From positions 56,459,510-56,523,509 of the forward strand of contig CM031618.1 in assembly GCA_018398815.1 (NCBI GenBank): a stretch of DNA of 64,000 nucleotides, read 5' to 3'. Of the stretch, positions 23,137 to 35,662 are shown piece by piece; position 1 is the stretch's first letter; every line of letters begins with the position of its first letter. Made by a program: the position numbers and the translations under genes. Source of the DNA: Conus ventricosus. Lineage: Eukaryota > Mollusca > Gastropoda > Neogastropoda > Conidae. Under the pieces are notes generated by a model that did not search any database, was not told where the DNA came from, and saw only the letters and a list, made by a program, of their open reading frames with translations.

Positions 23137-23892
23137 CTTAAAAAGGAACAGACGTGTGGAACGTTCCATTCCACTTTTCACCCGGCTGATCATACTTTCA
23201 GGGCTGTTGCCGTAATTGGAAAAAAAAAAAAACCCCACTCCTCTCACAGGACACCCTAACCTCACTCCCTCCCACCCACCTTCCCGTGAATTACACACAT
23301 TTATATATAATTCACGAAATCATATACTGAAATATTGATATCTTTAAAAGGTTGATAAAACTACTTGTGCAGATCGGTCAGATGTCCGTTTAAAAAAAAA
23401 ATCAAAATCATATTGTAAACTCATCTTTAAAAAGCATAACAGAAAATTCAAAAGCGACTAAAGCACAGGAAAAAGGCCATCTTAGCAAACAGCACTACAG
23501 AATGGGTGTACCTCAAAAGGCCACTCCAACAACAGAACTCTCATCATCTAGCCGCTAAATTACATCATTAAGGGTTAGCACGTAAAAGCTGTGATTCTAC
23601 AGAAAACTTCACTTTCACAATCATAACAATACCCATGTCAATAGGTATGATTCTACAGGAAAATCCACTTTCACAGACGAACAGAAACATGACAAAAGAC
23701 AACAACACAAACGACAAAAGATGAGGGAGGAACCGCATTACAGCCAAGGGTTCCCTGGAGAGCACCGGAATTCACACACAGAAACGGTTACAACGAGCGC
23801 CGCACAGCGCGGACCACAGAGACCACCACAGCCCCAAAACAAAACCAGCAGCAAGCTGGGACCAGCCAAGGAGACCAGAGAAAGATCCCTAC
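23137..23892 (-). other. Dynamin intron between exons F and G
   Basis: Includes an imperfect direct duplication near 23590-23675 (GATTCTACAG..AAA..CACTTTCACA). No exon recognised. Confidence 0.5.
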
Positions 23893-24087
23893 CCATTGAT
23901 GGTGTTGGACCCCCCCTCCCGTGCTAGGGTCCAGCCAGTCGTCCTTGACAGGCGGCGGGGTGGGCGTGGAGACGGTGGTGGTGGAGATGTCCTGGATGAT
24001 GGTCAGGCCTCCTTAGTGGCGTGGTACATGCGCAGGATCTCCTCAACGCCGCTGAGCCTCCTCCTGAGACTCCTCCATCATGGCCGA
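23893..24087 (-). CDS. DNM: Dynamin exon F: GED end and start of proline-rich domain, with two apparent frameshifts
   Basis: Acceptor CCAACAG before 24087; probable donor GTAGGG after 23893. It begins SAMMEESQEEAQRR, the hallmark GED segment ([20 protein letters not shown] in vertebrate dynamin). An extra base near 24045 then produces TGA. The next 12 codons (EILRMYHATKEA) read only in a shifted frame, and a missing base near 24006 restores the first frame, giving TIIQDISTTTVSTPTPPPVK and DDWLDPSTGGG. The two indels cancel, so the 195-bp exon ends in phase 0 and joins exon G correctly. As written the gene would be truncated in the GED. Sequence error is the likelier cause, as the conserved residues are all present. 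The exact donor is uncertain. Confidence 0.85.
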
Positions 24088-24439
24088 CTGTTGGGGGGGC
24101 GGGGGGGAAGAGACAAAAAAAAGCCACCGCTCAGGACGATAGAGCACACTGTTAACTTCAATCAATGCAACAGATTTCATATGCACGAATAAAAAAGGTG
24201 CGAAGAACGAATCAGGAAACTTTCTCCTTGAAAAAGAAATATGTTTGTCTTTTGTAATCATACCGCTCACTCCGCATATGTACCAGCTACAGCAGTGGAA
24301 GAAATGTACAAACAAAAATCAAGACCAGCACACACAGTGTTTTTTTGAAAATGATCTCTTGTTCAGCACATTCTGCTCAGCTTTATTTTTTATCAGCATG
24401 TGCGCAGACGACTGAAAGATTGACAACAACAAAGGACAA

Positions 24440-24506
24440 ACGCTTCCTCAATCTATCAACCCAATCAGGAATTTCTTTTTCCCCATTCTTACAAACAAAG
24501 CTGGAT

Positions 24507-24555
<49 letters not shown>

Positions 24556-25075
24556 TTTTGTCAAAGCCAGGAACTTCTTTTCCAATTCTACGAATCAAAC
24601 GAGGATTAATTTTTCAAAGCCCCTTTTACTATACAAAGCCAGCAATTCTTTTCCGAAATCTACAAAACAAAACTAGGGAATTTTCTTCCAAAGCTCTGTC
24701 ATCGAAGTACGCCCGGACTTACTTTCTCAATTCTACCACACAAAACCATAATACCTATCCTGACTCATGAGAAAAACCCATGAAGTTCTTTCCTAGCTCT
24801 ACTACACAAAGCCAGGAATTTATGTCCCAGCTCTATCACCCAAACAAGCGAGAAATTTCTTTTCCAACTCCACCAAGCGAAGGAAAGAATTTTTGCCTAA
24901 AATTTATCAAACTGAGCCAGGAATTTGTTTCCCCTTTCCCCCAAATCTACCTATCAAACAAAGACAGAATTCTTTTTCCCCAAAGCTAATGATCAAAAAA
25001 AGACAGGAATTTCTTTCTGAGCTTCCCCCCCCAAACAAAGCTAGGAATTTCTTTGCTCCTCGTGCATCTTTTGAC
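24440..25075 (+). repeat. Degenerate ~33-bp minisatellite
   Basis: Repeated blocks resembling CAAAGCCAGGAATTTCTTTTCC plus CAACTCTACCA, heavily diverged, over about 630 bp. A 47-base C run (24508-24554) interrupts it. Confidence 0.7.
24508..24554. repeat. Poly-C tract (47 bases)
   Basis: Uninterrupted C homopolymer on the plus strand; its true length is uncertain in any sequencing method. Confidence 0.9.
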
Positions 25076-25552
25076 TTGTGTGTCAGAAAAAAACAACCTC
25101 ATTTATCTCTTTGAACTCAACCAGTCACAAAGGACTATAACAACCATAATTATCAGGCCTGATACCATACTAAAACAAGTACAAAAAAAAACCCAACCCC
25201 CCCAAACAAAAAACCAGTCACAGAGTCCAATCATGAACAAAAAGACCCTTAACAATATATATGTAAATTTTTTTTATAAAACATGCAGCTTAAGAAAAAA
25301 TAAATACACAACCCGCCCTCATCGTTCATTAAAAAAAACAAAAAAAAAAAAGAGGTTTCAGGGGTTGGCACGTCCACATAGGCTACACCACATTGCTATT
25401 TTCCCTACCACGCCTGCATCACTATATAGTTCACTTTCGTTCTGAAGCATAGTAAAAGTGTAGGGGAATTTGGGCGGTGTGCTTTGGGGCAGAGCGGGGG
25501 GCCCCGTGTTATGCGCCAGTATACAGGGTGTTGCGTGCTTGTGATGTGATGT

Positions 25553-25790
25553 GTGTGTGTGTGTGCATTGCGCATGAAAATTGGATGTTATGTGTGAGTG
25601 TGTGTGTGATCAGGGTTGTTGAGCAACTCCTGCATTAAGATGTGGGCAGGGGTTTGGATGATATGACTGTACCTGTGTATAGGGGGTATAGACCCGCTTT
25701 GTGTGTGTTGTGTGTGTGTGTGGGGGGGGGGGCCGTGGGGGTGTGTGTGTTGGTGTGGTGTGTGTGTGTGTGTTGTGTGTGTGTGTGTGG
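25553..25790. repeat. GT-rich low-complexity region
   Basis: Clusters of GT repeats with G-runs between 25553 and 25790. Confidence 0.8.
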
Positions 25791-27181
25791 CCGCGGGGCC
25801 CTATCTTTCTACAGACAGAAAAAAAAGAATGTGGAATTTATGAACAGTACGACATGTTTTTCAAATCCGGGGAAGGGAATTTTTACGTCCCCAAAAAGAC
25901 ATCAACATCAGTTTAAAAATTTACATCAATCAAATTAAATAACCACAGAAGTTGGGGGAACATAGGTGACAATGAACAGAAAAATGAAGGCATGAATTCG
26001 CAAACATTCGAGAGTTACTAAAAAATTTAAAATAGTATACCAAACATGAACTGGAGTTGAAACTTCACAAAAGTCTGTGGTCAACCCGATTGTTTGCCCG
26101 GCCCCCAAGCAAAAGAGCTGCCCAAACAAGCTTTTTTGTTTTGAATTTGAATTTTCAAACAAAACCCACAATTAGCAAAAAAAATCCCGAATCAAAATGT
26201 TGCAGTGTAAACTTTATGACACCAAAGGTAATTTTGCCATTTTTGGCTTCTGATATAATTTTTTGGGGAGTCTATCAGGGATCCATTCTTATTTACAGGG
26301 TTCTCCCCCCATAAAAAGTTACCAGGCTCACAAAAAAGAAACTTTTTTTCTGACACAATAAAACTGCTGCTCTGCGTGGGTATGAATGTCACTTTTGGGT
26401 CAGTGTTAACTAAAAATTAGCATCAATTCAAAGCCTAATGACCCTTTCTCACCTTACCTTTCAGAAAACCCGAGGCCTAAAGAGGCTTTCTTTCACATTT
26501 TAAAAACAATAAAAAATTTCTGCGGATTGATAAATGTAGAGGGCACTTGCGCCAAGAGGAATGATAAAGAAAAACAGAAAATGATGGGAAAAAAAAGAAA
26601 AAAGATGAAAGAAAAAAAAAATTAGACAATGAAAAAATGTCAGGGATCGAGATTCTTTTTCTATAGTCCTTGGTAAATATCCGGAGCTGTCAATTCTTTA
26701 AGTGCCCTGAGTCCGTTCATGTGAAAACACCCTGATACTAAGAATCGTAATCCAAGTCACAGTTCAGAGAATAAAGAAAACACAAACACACACGTACACA
26801 GATTGCACTGTTTAAAAAAGAAAAAAAAAAAAAAGGGTAAACACTCCAGCCTAGACAACACAGCACACGCATTCAAACACACACAAGCCTTGGGGCTTGT
26901 CCACTTCCTCCTCATTAAAAAGAAGTTATAAGGTTGCACTTCTCATAACCAACGAACTGAACTTGTTCAGCTTAGACTACTTTAAATTTTAAAAAAAGAG
27001 ACTGGCGGGCATTAAACAAAGAAGACAGCCCAATTGTAGAAACAAGCTGACAGAGAATTTGAAACAGGAAAAGTCCAGCAGTTGTATGTACACCACACAG
27101 TACATCCTGTGCCCCCTGCTTCAGGATCTGGAGAAACACACGCATGTTCCAGACATCTGTCGGGAGAATCCAGTGTGGGCT

Positions 27182-27388
27182 TACTGTCCTAGTCTTCTTC
27201 ATTCCCACTGGCACATAATGGGTTAACTGTCCTAGTCTTCTTCATTCTCACTGGCACATAATGGGCTAACTGTCTTTGTCTTCTTCATTCCCACTGGAAC
27301 ATAATGGGTTAACTGTCTTCGTCTTCTTCATTACCACTGGCACATAATGGGTTAACTGTATTCGTCTTCTTCATTTCCACTGGAACAT
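27182..27388 (+). repeat. 43-bp minisatellite, nearly 5 copies
   Basis: Units contain AGTCTTCTTCATTC, CCACTGGCACATAATGGG and TTAACTGTC; neighbouring copies differ at a few bases. Confidence 0.93.
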
Positions 27389-28778
27389 TCACTACAAATC
27401 TCCGACGTGATCAATCGTGGGCTGTCTGCTTCTCCTCTCATCAGGACATTCTGGCTATTTTTTAACTCACTTTCCAGGGTCTTTTGCCGTGCGGTTACTG
27501 CATGTCCTCTTTCTACTTTCCCTCGGAGGTTCCAGCCCAGTGCACATCGTGCCACATTGTCTGGACCTCTGAGAAGGGTGCGTCAAATCACATTTAAATT
27601 TACTGGGTCCATGGTGTTCGATACGGGTCCCTGGTTGGTTTTGCGCCAAGGTTCTTCATTGGTGATTTTCATCTGTCCATCCGACACTGAGTATCCATCA
27701 CAGGCATATTCTGAAGACAGCCTGCCCTGTGTTCCAGCCTTTTGGTAAATCTTTCGAGTCTCTGAGCCGTACAACAGCACAGGATCGACATTGGCTAGCA
27801 CTACAGTAAGCCTGAGGGATGAAGAGTCGGTCAGCAAGACAGACATTTATTTTCCCGAGTTTCAGTTTTTGTACAGTATGGGTTATATACATCACTGATG
27901 TAGCAAAGAATGAGCAGACCAGCCTGAACAACAGTCAATGAAGATATCTCACGAACAAATACACATAAATCGAAAACATACGGTTTATATACACACAGGC
28001 ACAGATACACCATGAAAGATATGTACATACAAACAATTGCTGATACACACTACTCCCTTTCATATGTTTACATACATACAGGCACAGATACACGAAAAAG
28101 ATATGTACACAATTACAGACACAGACGCACTCTCTTCCACACAGACGGACAAAAATCACAGGACTGACCAAGCAACATGACCCACAGTTATCAACGCTTC
28201 ACAGCCCATCTGAAGCCATGACTTCAGCGCCCTGCTTCAACAGCGGGCCGTGCGTGCATGCAGCACGAGAGCCGTCCCTCACGAATTCAAATCATGCTTC
28301 ACGGACATGACAACCGACCTCAACATTCCCGCAAGGTCCTCCCCCCCTCCAGTGAGGCAGACGATCTCACAAGTCATGCACATGTCAGTCAGTATGCAAG
28401 TCAGCCCCAAACAAACCACATACAAAGAACATGGTAGCGATGAGATCAAAGCAAACTTTACCCACTCACCAACCGGCGGTACTGAGGATACAAGAAAACA
28501 ATGACCATGATGCCAACGTCCAAACTCAACACTCACTACATGCAGGGTTATGTCAGTACGGTGCATGTGGGTAGGTAGCACTATGCTTCAGTGCCGATAT
28601 ACCACGATGTGTTCACATGCAAGGGGAACAGCCAATACACATATCATATGCGCATGACATCTCAGAGTGATTATAATGGGTTTTTCACTTGGTGGTAATA
28701 CGCAGACCCTGGAAAAATTGAATGACTGGTATGTTGTAGTGGATAAAATAAACACCTGATGTGTCGTAATGGATTCAC

Positions 28779-28779
28779 A

Positions 28780-28840
<61 letters not shown>

Positions 28841-28858
28841 TACACACACACACACAAA
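28779..28858. repeat. (CA)n microsatellite
   Basis: Long CA array on the plus strand with two TACA interruptions near its end. Confidence 0.95.
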
Positions 28859-29028
28859 CCACTAATATGATGTAATGGATACATAAAACAGCTGGTGTAT
28901 TGTAATGGATAATTCAAGTCCAGAAATGCATGTCTTCATGGTAATTCTGCAGAGCCGAAGTTCATTGTGTAATGTAATGCTAATGTAGTGTAGTGCAATG
29001 AGTGATGGCAAGGCATACCAGTCTGTTG

Positions 29029-29735
29029 CAGGGCTTCTGAAAACGCAAAAAATTGCGTACAGTACACATTAAAACACTACGGGACGCACTGGGTGTCCGT
29101 GTAAGGGGTCCCCAGGGACCCTTCAAATTTTGGTGAAGTCAGACATAAAGTGAGAAAAGACTGCCTTCAACATCGTAAGCTGGGTGCCGTAGCGTAGGTC
29201 TGCTACACTTCGGACCGAACCCATCCCATTTCAAGTTTGAACAGTAACAAAGTGAGTAGGGCAGCCTCCTAACAACATACGTCGGTCACTTTTGTCGTCT
29301 GCTGAGGCTGGCTGACTAAGCTTAACGCTAAGCCACAGCCTTGTTTTCAGTTGACCGAATTTTCCTACTTTGAGCCATGTGATGTCACGATGACGCTTTT
29401 CATTTTCTCGGCAGGAGAGAGGCATTTCCACGAAGCCTTTGTTTCCAACATGTCTCGAGAAGCGTGGTTAACGAAATTATCGTCGCAAAAGCGAAAAAAC
29501 GTAGCAGAGGAGCAAGATCGAGAACGGATACAATTTTTGATGTTTATTTTGTTGTTTTTATTGTGACGATGTGTCTGTGACAATTGCAGTGCGCGTGCAG
29601 GGATGCAATTTTTTAACGTTTATTTTGTTGTTTTTATTGTGGTGTAGGGACCCCTTAATGTTAGCCTGGGACCCCTTAAAAATCTGATGAAGGGGTCCCT
29701 GGGACGGAAAGATTTTCACCCCAGCAGAAGCCCTG
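29029..29735. mobile_element. Non-autonomous DNA transposon with CAGGGCTTCTG termini
   Basis: The left end CAGGGCTTCTG (29029-29039) is inverted at the right end (CAGAAGCCCTG, 29725-29735). CTGTTG flanks both sides (29023-29028 and 29736-29741), which fits a 6-bp target duplication, though hAT elements usually make 8 bp. Subterminal sequences also pair imperfectly (GGGGTCCC blocks near 29108 and 29695). A 71-codon frame inside (29351-29566) shows no transposase motif. The internal T-rich block TTTATTTTGTTGTTTTTATT occurs twice (about 29542 and 29619). Length 707 bp. Confidence 0.75.
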
Positions 29736-30261
29736 CTGTTGTAATGTGCACAATGTGAAGAATGACCAGAAACACACACACACACACTCACACTCACATA
29801 CACACACACACAAAACCGAGTCTGGAGTACAAGCATATAAAGACATCAGCACACACGCATCCACACACAACTAGTAGCAGATGATGTCAATGATGGACCA
29901 ACATGAACACATTCTCTTTAGGCTGAAAACAAACGGACAGAAATTTTCAGAATGGAAAGTAATAACAAAAAACCCCCAAAAAACAGAACGCTTCAAAACA
30001 AGTGAATAACAGTGGATTTCCTGCTCACAAGAAAATCATTCCGCAACGTACGTAACCTGGACAAAGCAGGCAACCCCCCGGTACCGAAAACATCTAAAAC
30101 TGATTATCTTAATGCTGAAAACAGTTCTTTTACATATTTGTCTGTTCACTTCTCTTCTTGTACAATTTGTTTTTTTTCATTTGCTCACTCTTGTATTATA
30201 TTTTTTTCAATGATCTAAAAAATTTTTCGTCCTCTAAAAGCTGCCAATTTATTATATTTTT

Positions 30262-30295
30262 TGTGTGTGTGAATGTGTATGTTTCAGGTTGTGTG

Positions 30296-30369
<74 letters not shown>

Positions 30370-30415
30370 TGTGTGCGCGTGTGTGTATGTGTGTGTGTGC
30401 GCGTGTGGAGGTGTG
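30262..30415. repeat. (GT)n microsatellite
   Basis: Long GT array with GC and AT interruptions toward the right end. Confidence 0.95.
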
Positions 30416-30846
30416 CATGTTTTACAAATACCAGAACACAATGTTTTCTTTTCTCCCTCCTATTCATTTCTTTTATGACAAGAGAACATTCAAATGTATC
30501 AAATTATGAGCATTTCTGAAAAGCCTCATATAAACTTTGATAACCTTCAAACTATCAATCTGCAAGTACCTACCTTACCCATTCTCTATTGATTCATGGG
30601 ATCAGTGTACTCTCTATAACCATACGGTTATTTGGGCAGCGTCATGCACAAAAATGCAGCATTTTAAGAAGCAGCTGAAGTTTTGTGTGTTTGCACAGCC
30701 TTCCAAGAGGTTTAGAAAAAAAAAAAAAAATCACCTTGTATTGAACATGACTGACAATAAGTGATGGCGATAGAGACAGTACATTTATGATAATACACAC
30801 AACCAAGGCATCTTTAAGTCGACAATAGCTAGCTGAGTCATTAGTG

Positions 30847-31090
30847 TTAACTTCACCAGTATTTTAAAAAATTGATTCAAACTTCTGCAACAATATCCTA
30901 CGTAATTCAGAATGAGTCAGTATCGATGTTATTCACCAGCCATTTTGAAACTGATTCGAACTTAAGCAACAATATCCATACGTAATTCAGAATGAGTCGG
31001 TATCGATGTTATTCACCAACCCTTTTGAAACTGATTCCAACTTAAGCAACAATATCCTGAGTAATTCAGAATAAGTCATTATCGATGTTC
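30847..31090 (+). repeat. ~78-bp minisatellite, three copies
   Basis: Units share GCAACAATATCC, GTAATTCAGAATGAGTC, TATCGATGTTATTCACCA and TTTTGAAACTGATTC; the first copy is the most diverged. Confidence 0.9.
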
Positions 31091-31310
31091 TGACCTTCAT
31101 GGTACAGGTAACTGGCCAAAACGATCAGTCATCGACATCAAAACACAGAGACTCGTGAACATCACGCTGCGTCTGGTGCTACTCTTTCACACACAGTTTG
31201 GTGCTCTTTGAACTAGTGCAGGATCCTCAGTTTTCCAGCGTCCTACAAGATGTATCTAGTCATTTGGTACAGTTTATATCAAACAAAGTAGTGCTTCAAA
31301 AGTTTATCAC

Positions 31311-31548
31311 TGAAACACCAGAAAGAAGAAGATATATAATTTTCTAATGACTGCTTCCATTATCTCTCAGAAACACAGAAAGAGAAGATATATAATTTTC
31401 TTATGATGCTTCCATTATCTCTAAGAAACCCAGAAAGAGGAGATACACAAAACACAGGAAAGAGGAAGATATATTGCTTTTGTTACCGTTCAGAAATGTC
31501 AGAAAGAGAAGGATAGACAATTTCCTAATCATTGCTTCTGTTATCTCC
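31311..31548 (+). repeat. ~66-bp imperfect tandem array, about 3.5 copies
   Basis: Units share CAGAAAGAGAAGATATATAA, TTTTCTAATGA and CTTCCATTATCTCT with indels. Confidence 0.85.
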
Positions 31549-31578
31549 ATTTTCTTTCTTTACCTACGTATTTTCTTC

Positions 31579-31872
31579 TTTTTTTTCCTTCAAATTTTCC
31601 CAGCGTATTTTCTTGGTTTTTTTCCTCTTCCAAATTTTCCCAGCGTATTTTCTTGGTTTTTTTCCTCTTCAAATTTTCCCAGCGTATTTTCTTGTTTTTT
31701 TCCTCTTCAAATTTTCCCAGCGTATTTTCTTGTTTTTTTTTCTCTTCAAATTTTCCCAGCGTATTTTCTTGTTTTTTTTTCTCTTCAAATTTTCCCAGTG
31801 TATTTTCTTCTTTTTTTTTTTCACTTCAAATTTTCTCCGCATATTTTCTTCTTTTTTCTTTTACCCCTACAA
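31579..31872 (+). repeat. ~38-bp pyrimidine-rich minisatellite, about 7 copies
   Basis: Units AAATTTTCCCAGCGTATTTT plus CTTGTTTTTTTCCTCTTC. Length varies mainly in the T run. The Phe-rich open frames here reflect the low-complexity repeat, not a protein. Confidence 0.93.
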
Positions 31873-34800
31873 ATTTTCAGATAACAATCTTAAGAAACAT
31901 GGAATAAAAAACAACAAAAACAACAACCAAGAACAGCAAACTCCATGCTTCAACAACTGTCAACATCAGTCTCGGTCATAATAAACGATTAAAACGCCAT
32001 TCCCAATACATCTTCAGATGGCAAGATTAGTTATCTTCCCTTAGTGAGAGTGAGGTTGGATCGAGAATCGTGAGCGAGCGTGTCGTTTCCATCGTGTACC
32101 CACAGGTGCTGAACAACGCAACATCACAAAAGCAATGCAGTAACTAATCAAAAGGAAACACAAAAAAGAAAAAAAAAAAAAAAAAACAGAAGAAAATGTC
32201 TGATAAACTTGTGTATACCGAAACATTTTCGCCTGCGCCTTTCTGTCGAGATGGAGAAAAAGATGTGAATGTGGACTGTATCAATATTATGGTTTCAATG
32301 AAATAAAGCCGTTCAGGTCAGTGTTTACTCCCCTCACCTTCCGATCCACAAAATGAAATAAATCGAAAACACAAAAAAACTGCTCAGAACAACACCCCCC
32401 CCCCCCCCCTACCCTGCCAAATACATGAAAAAAAAAAAACCCAGAGTAAAAAATTAACAAACAGAAAAACAAAAACAAACGAAAATTACAAACACAAACC
32501 GAACAAAACCAAACATATAAAGATGACTGACTGACACATTCATCTGCTTTCCTTCTGTGCTGGTTTGACTAGTCATGAATCAGAATGTTCTTTCTTTCTT
32601 CATAATACTGCGGAAATCCAGTTCGTTGAAGGTCAGACAACAGTTTTGATAATTTGGGGTAAACGCAACCGGACACAACTCAAGCACTCACTGAGAAAAT
32701 GTCTGATCAAACTGCAAACAAATGTTCTCATTTATAGTGATGCCCTGCCACATGGCAGCCAAGTTACTACATGTTGAACACTACAGAAAGCGACAACTTG
32801 TAACACATGCTATGAATTAACCTTAGGGATCAGATTCCTGAATGTTTGCATGCAAAAAAGGGTTAATTTTCATGGTTTACAAGGTGACATGGAATCACAA
32901 TGACACAAACAACAATGATGAATTACACAATATCAACATAAGATATGCTTGGATGTTGGTTGTTACTTCTAACTTTAAACAGTTTTAAAACAAACAAAAA
33001 AAGAAACATAAAAAAAGCTCCCCAAAACAACAGCGCTGACACAGAACAAGATTGGAACATAATATTCATGTAACTTCAGTTTACCTGTCACAATGTTATG
33101 ATGAAGATGCCACAGTTTCCTCACTAATCACCTAGAAATTGTAGTTTATCAACTGATGGCTTGCTGTTATAGGTCTCATGTAACAATCAGCACAGCACCA
33201 GTAAGGAATACAAGTCAATTTCTGTGAGCATACAACACAAATCTACACCGTGACTACTGATAGCATACCTATATAAAAAGCAGCTTTGACACACAGAAAC
33301 TCAAAGGTGAACTAAAGTGACAAAGCTGGTACAACTCAGGTACAGAATGTGTCCAGTTTATAACGATAATACACAGGTGAAAAGCAGCTTGACAAAACAC
33401 CAAATGAAATGTCGAACTTAAGTGATGGACTTGGCAGAACTCACCCCAAAGAGCGGATCCAGCTTTTTCTCTGTTTAACTTCAATAACTCTTAGTCATCA
33501 AATGAGTGAACCATTTGGCTACAGAACTGACAGGCAAGGGTTTGAACCACTAGCAGCGTTTTGTTGTTGTTGTTTTTTTGCTTGAACACTCTCTGTCAAT
33601 CCAACACTGAATGGGCACCTGAATCATGTCAGGAGGTTTAAGGCATAGGAAGGGAGGGATGGGCTGTGCCTCAAATCACGCCATGTGTTTAAAATAATAC
33701 AAACTCAGATTTGCACAATCAAAATTTCATTTGTGTACTTTGAAAATTTCTTCACTCTTTGTAGTTTTTCTGTTTTCTTTCCCCCCCAAATGAACTTGAT
33801 GGTTCTTCACAAGAGGATCTGCATTTCAGTAGGGCAAAAATTTCAACTTTGATTATTCTTTCCGTGGGAAATCTTATTCTAGCTGACCTGTCATGTGCAA
33901 GAGAAAGAAAGCCAATCTGTCATATAAAAACTAGAGCACCTCACTTTCACAACTGTAGATACAATGGTGCCTGTGACCTTTTCTTTTCTTTCTTTTTCTT
34001 TCAATACAATGGTGTACTGTGTATGAAATACATCCAAACTGTATTTGGGGGGCTGATGTCTGATAACTGGGAACACTAATTCGAGCGTGGATGTGCCTTT
34101 CCATTCCCCTTACTCGAAATGAATTGATGACTGGCTCACATGCATGTGGACATGCATGTACAGACACTCTCAAATGCATGCATTCTTAGACAAGAGTATA
34201 TATGCAAGCATACACGTGTTACTGACACAGTTGAGAGCATGCTCAGTTTCTCTCTCTCTCTTTCTCTCATCAACAAATCAAACTCGGTTACAAGACCTTT
34301 GAGAATCTCCTCCTACACCTTGTTGCCACATGTTTTGACGGCAACAATCTTTTCTTTCTATGCCCAGGGCAGTGTTGCCGTCTGTGGAGTCGGGAAATTC
34401 ATAGGGCCTGTGGTAGGACAGATAGAGTGGCACTCTCTCCTACAGTTCTTCAACTGAGCTGTTTATTCTCATCAGATGGAGTCCTGAGCATGTTGCAGCA
34501 GAAAAGGCACAATCACAGTGATGAGGCAGCAGTGCACCAATCCGTTTACCCTCAAAATACTTTACGTGTACTTTTCCACTAAAAAAGAAGCATATTTTTC
34601 ATTTAAAGTATGCACATTTTTTTGGGAAAAAGTATTGAGCAATGGTGAGTGATGTCAGATCAGCTAAAATGGGCAATGTTGAGGTCGATCTTACATTACT
34701 GCAGTGAGCACAGGTTTTTCCAATATATTTTTCCTTAACGCCTGATTCACTGGCAATTTTTTTTGGGGGAGAAATTTGTGCACTTGCTCTTTCTTTCTTT

Positions 34801-34894
34801 CTTTTTTTGTTTTAAATTTGTTTATTTCAGGGCCTGTCGATATTTCTGAGTCTGTAGTCCCACTGTTCTTCCTACATTTTGGCAGGCCGTCAAA

Positions 34895-35150
34895 GAGGCA
34901 GAATGAATGACGGGAGATTTAACGGAAGAGAGTCATTACACAGTGATCAAAGCACTCAAATTAGTACAACCAGACAACACCATGGTTACGATCTACTGGC
35001 GCAAAAACAACTCAAGAACTTTGTGCGTACATCTTTTTTTTCCTCCACATTTTCTGCTTAAATGTTCATGATATTTTTTTTGTGCAAAACCAGAGAACAG
35101 GATAGGCTGAAACCATTCAGATCAATGAGAACGACTGCTCTGTGCTCTCT
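34895..35150 (+). repeat. Dispersed repeat pair, copy 1 (partner 37743-37960)
   Basis: Starts GAGGCAGAATGAATGACGGG, continues with GTACAACCAGACAACACCA and CTCAAGAACTTTGTG. The partner carries the same blocks in order. Over about 42 codons the two keep the same open frame (MNDGRFNGRES against MNDRRLNPGES; LLAQKQLKNFV against LLGQKLLKSFV), but no family is recognised. Confidence 0.8.
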
Positions 35151-35605
35151 GGTAGGTTATCTCATAAATTACAGCTTGCTGCAAACCGTCTAGATTGAGG
35201 CTGTGACGGGACGATGCTGAGCGTGACTGAATATGGTGGAACTGGGAGTGGCATAAGAATATGAAAATGAAGCAGGTAATTTATGTACATGTGTATACAC
35301 ACACACACACACATATGTATGTGTGTGTGTGTGTTAAAAAAAAAAAGCCCACTATCACCTATACATAGATCCCCAATACCACTAAACTTTTCTTTTTTTT
35401 GCACTACTGCCTCATCTTTCTACTCTTCTATCAACTTTAAATTAAAAAAAAATTTTTTTTTGTTTGTTTTGTTGTTGAAACTGCCTTCCGGCTGGACCCT
35501 TTCCTCATGTGAGAATGCTGCCTGCTTTAAAAAAAACGAAAAAAGAAAAAAAAAATAAACAAAAAAAAAACCGAAACTCAAAAAACAGAAAAGAAGCATG
35601 CCAAC

Positions 35606-35662
35606 CTGTTCCCCAGTGGAATACAGATGTGCCAACAGTTCGCCTTTAATGAACTCTTTAGT
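35606..35662 (-). CDS. DNM: Dynamin alternative GED exon E2
   Basis: Acceptor TTGTTTTCAG before 35662, donor GTTGGC after 35606. The 57 bp encode TKEFIKGELLAHLYSTGEQ in phase 0 on both sides, matching vertebrate TKEFIFSELLANLYSCGDQ residue by residue. In dynamin this segment is the end of the stalk helix that leads into the bundle-signalling element, so it contributes to assembly and to transmission of GTP hydrolysis. It lies 232 bp after its homologue E1. Exons D and F also meet in phase 0, so E1, E2 or formally both could be used without a frameshift. E2 is the version closest to vertebrate dynamins. Confidence 0.9.

Larger units (their letters stand above)
24088..35605 (-). other. Long dynamin intron (~11.5 kb) between exons E2 and F
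   Basis: No exon recognised. Filled with repeats annotated separately: degenerate 33-bp array, poly-C, GT tracts, 43-bp minisatellite, TIR element, CA array, GT array, 78-bp and 67-bp arrays, polypyrimidine array and one member of a paired dispersed repeat. Confidence 0.6.

Noticed and set aside
27182..27388. CRISPR-like array of regular repeats
   Set aside because: Units are contiguous 43-bp tandem repeats without unique spacers, and the DNA is eukaryotic. The same holds for the arrays at 9160-9785 and 43683-44075.
31474..31981. Phe-rich open frames resembling membrane proteins
   Set aside because: They arise from the T-rich ~38-bp tandem repeat and have no conserved family features.
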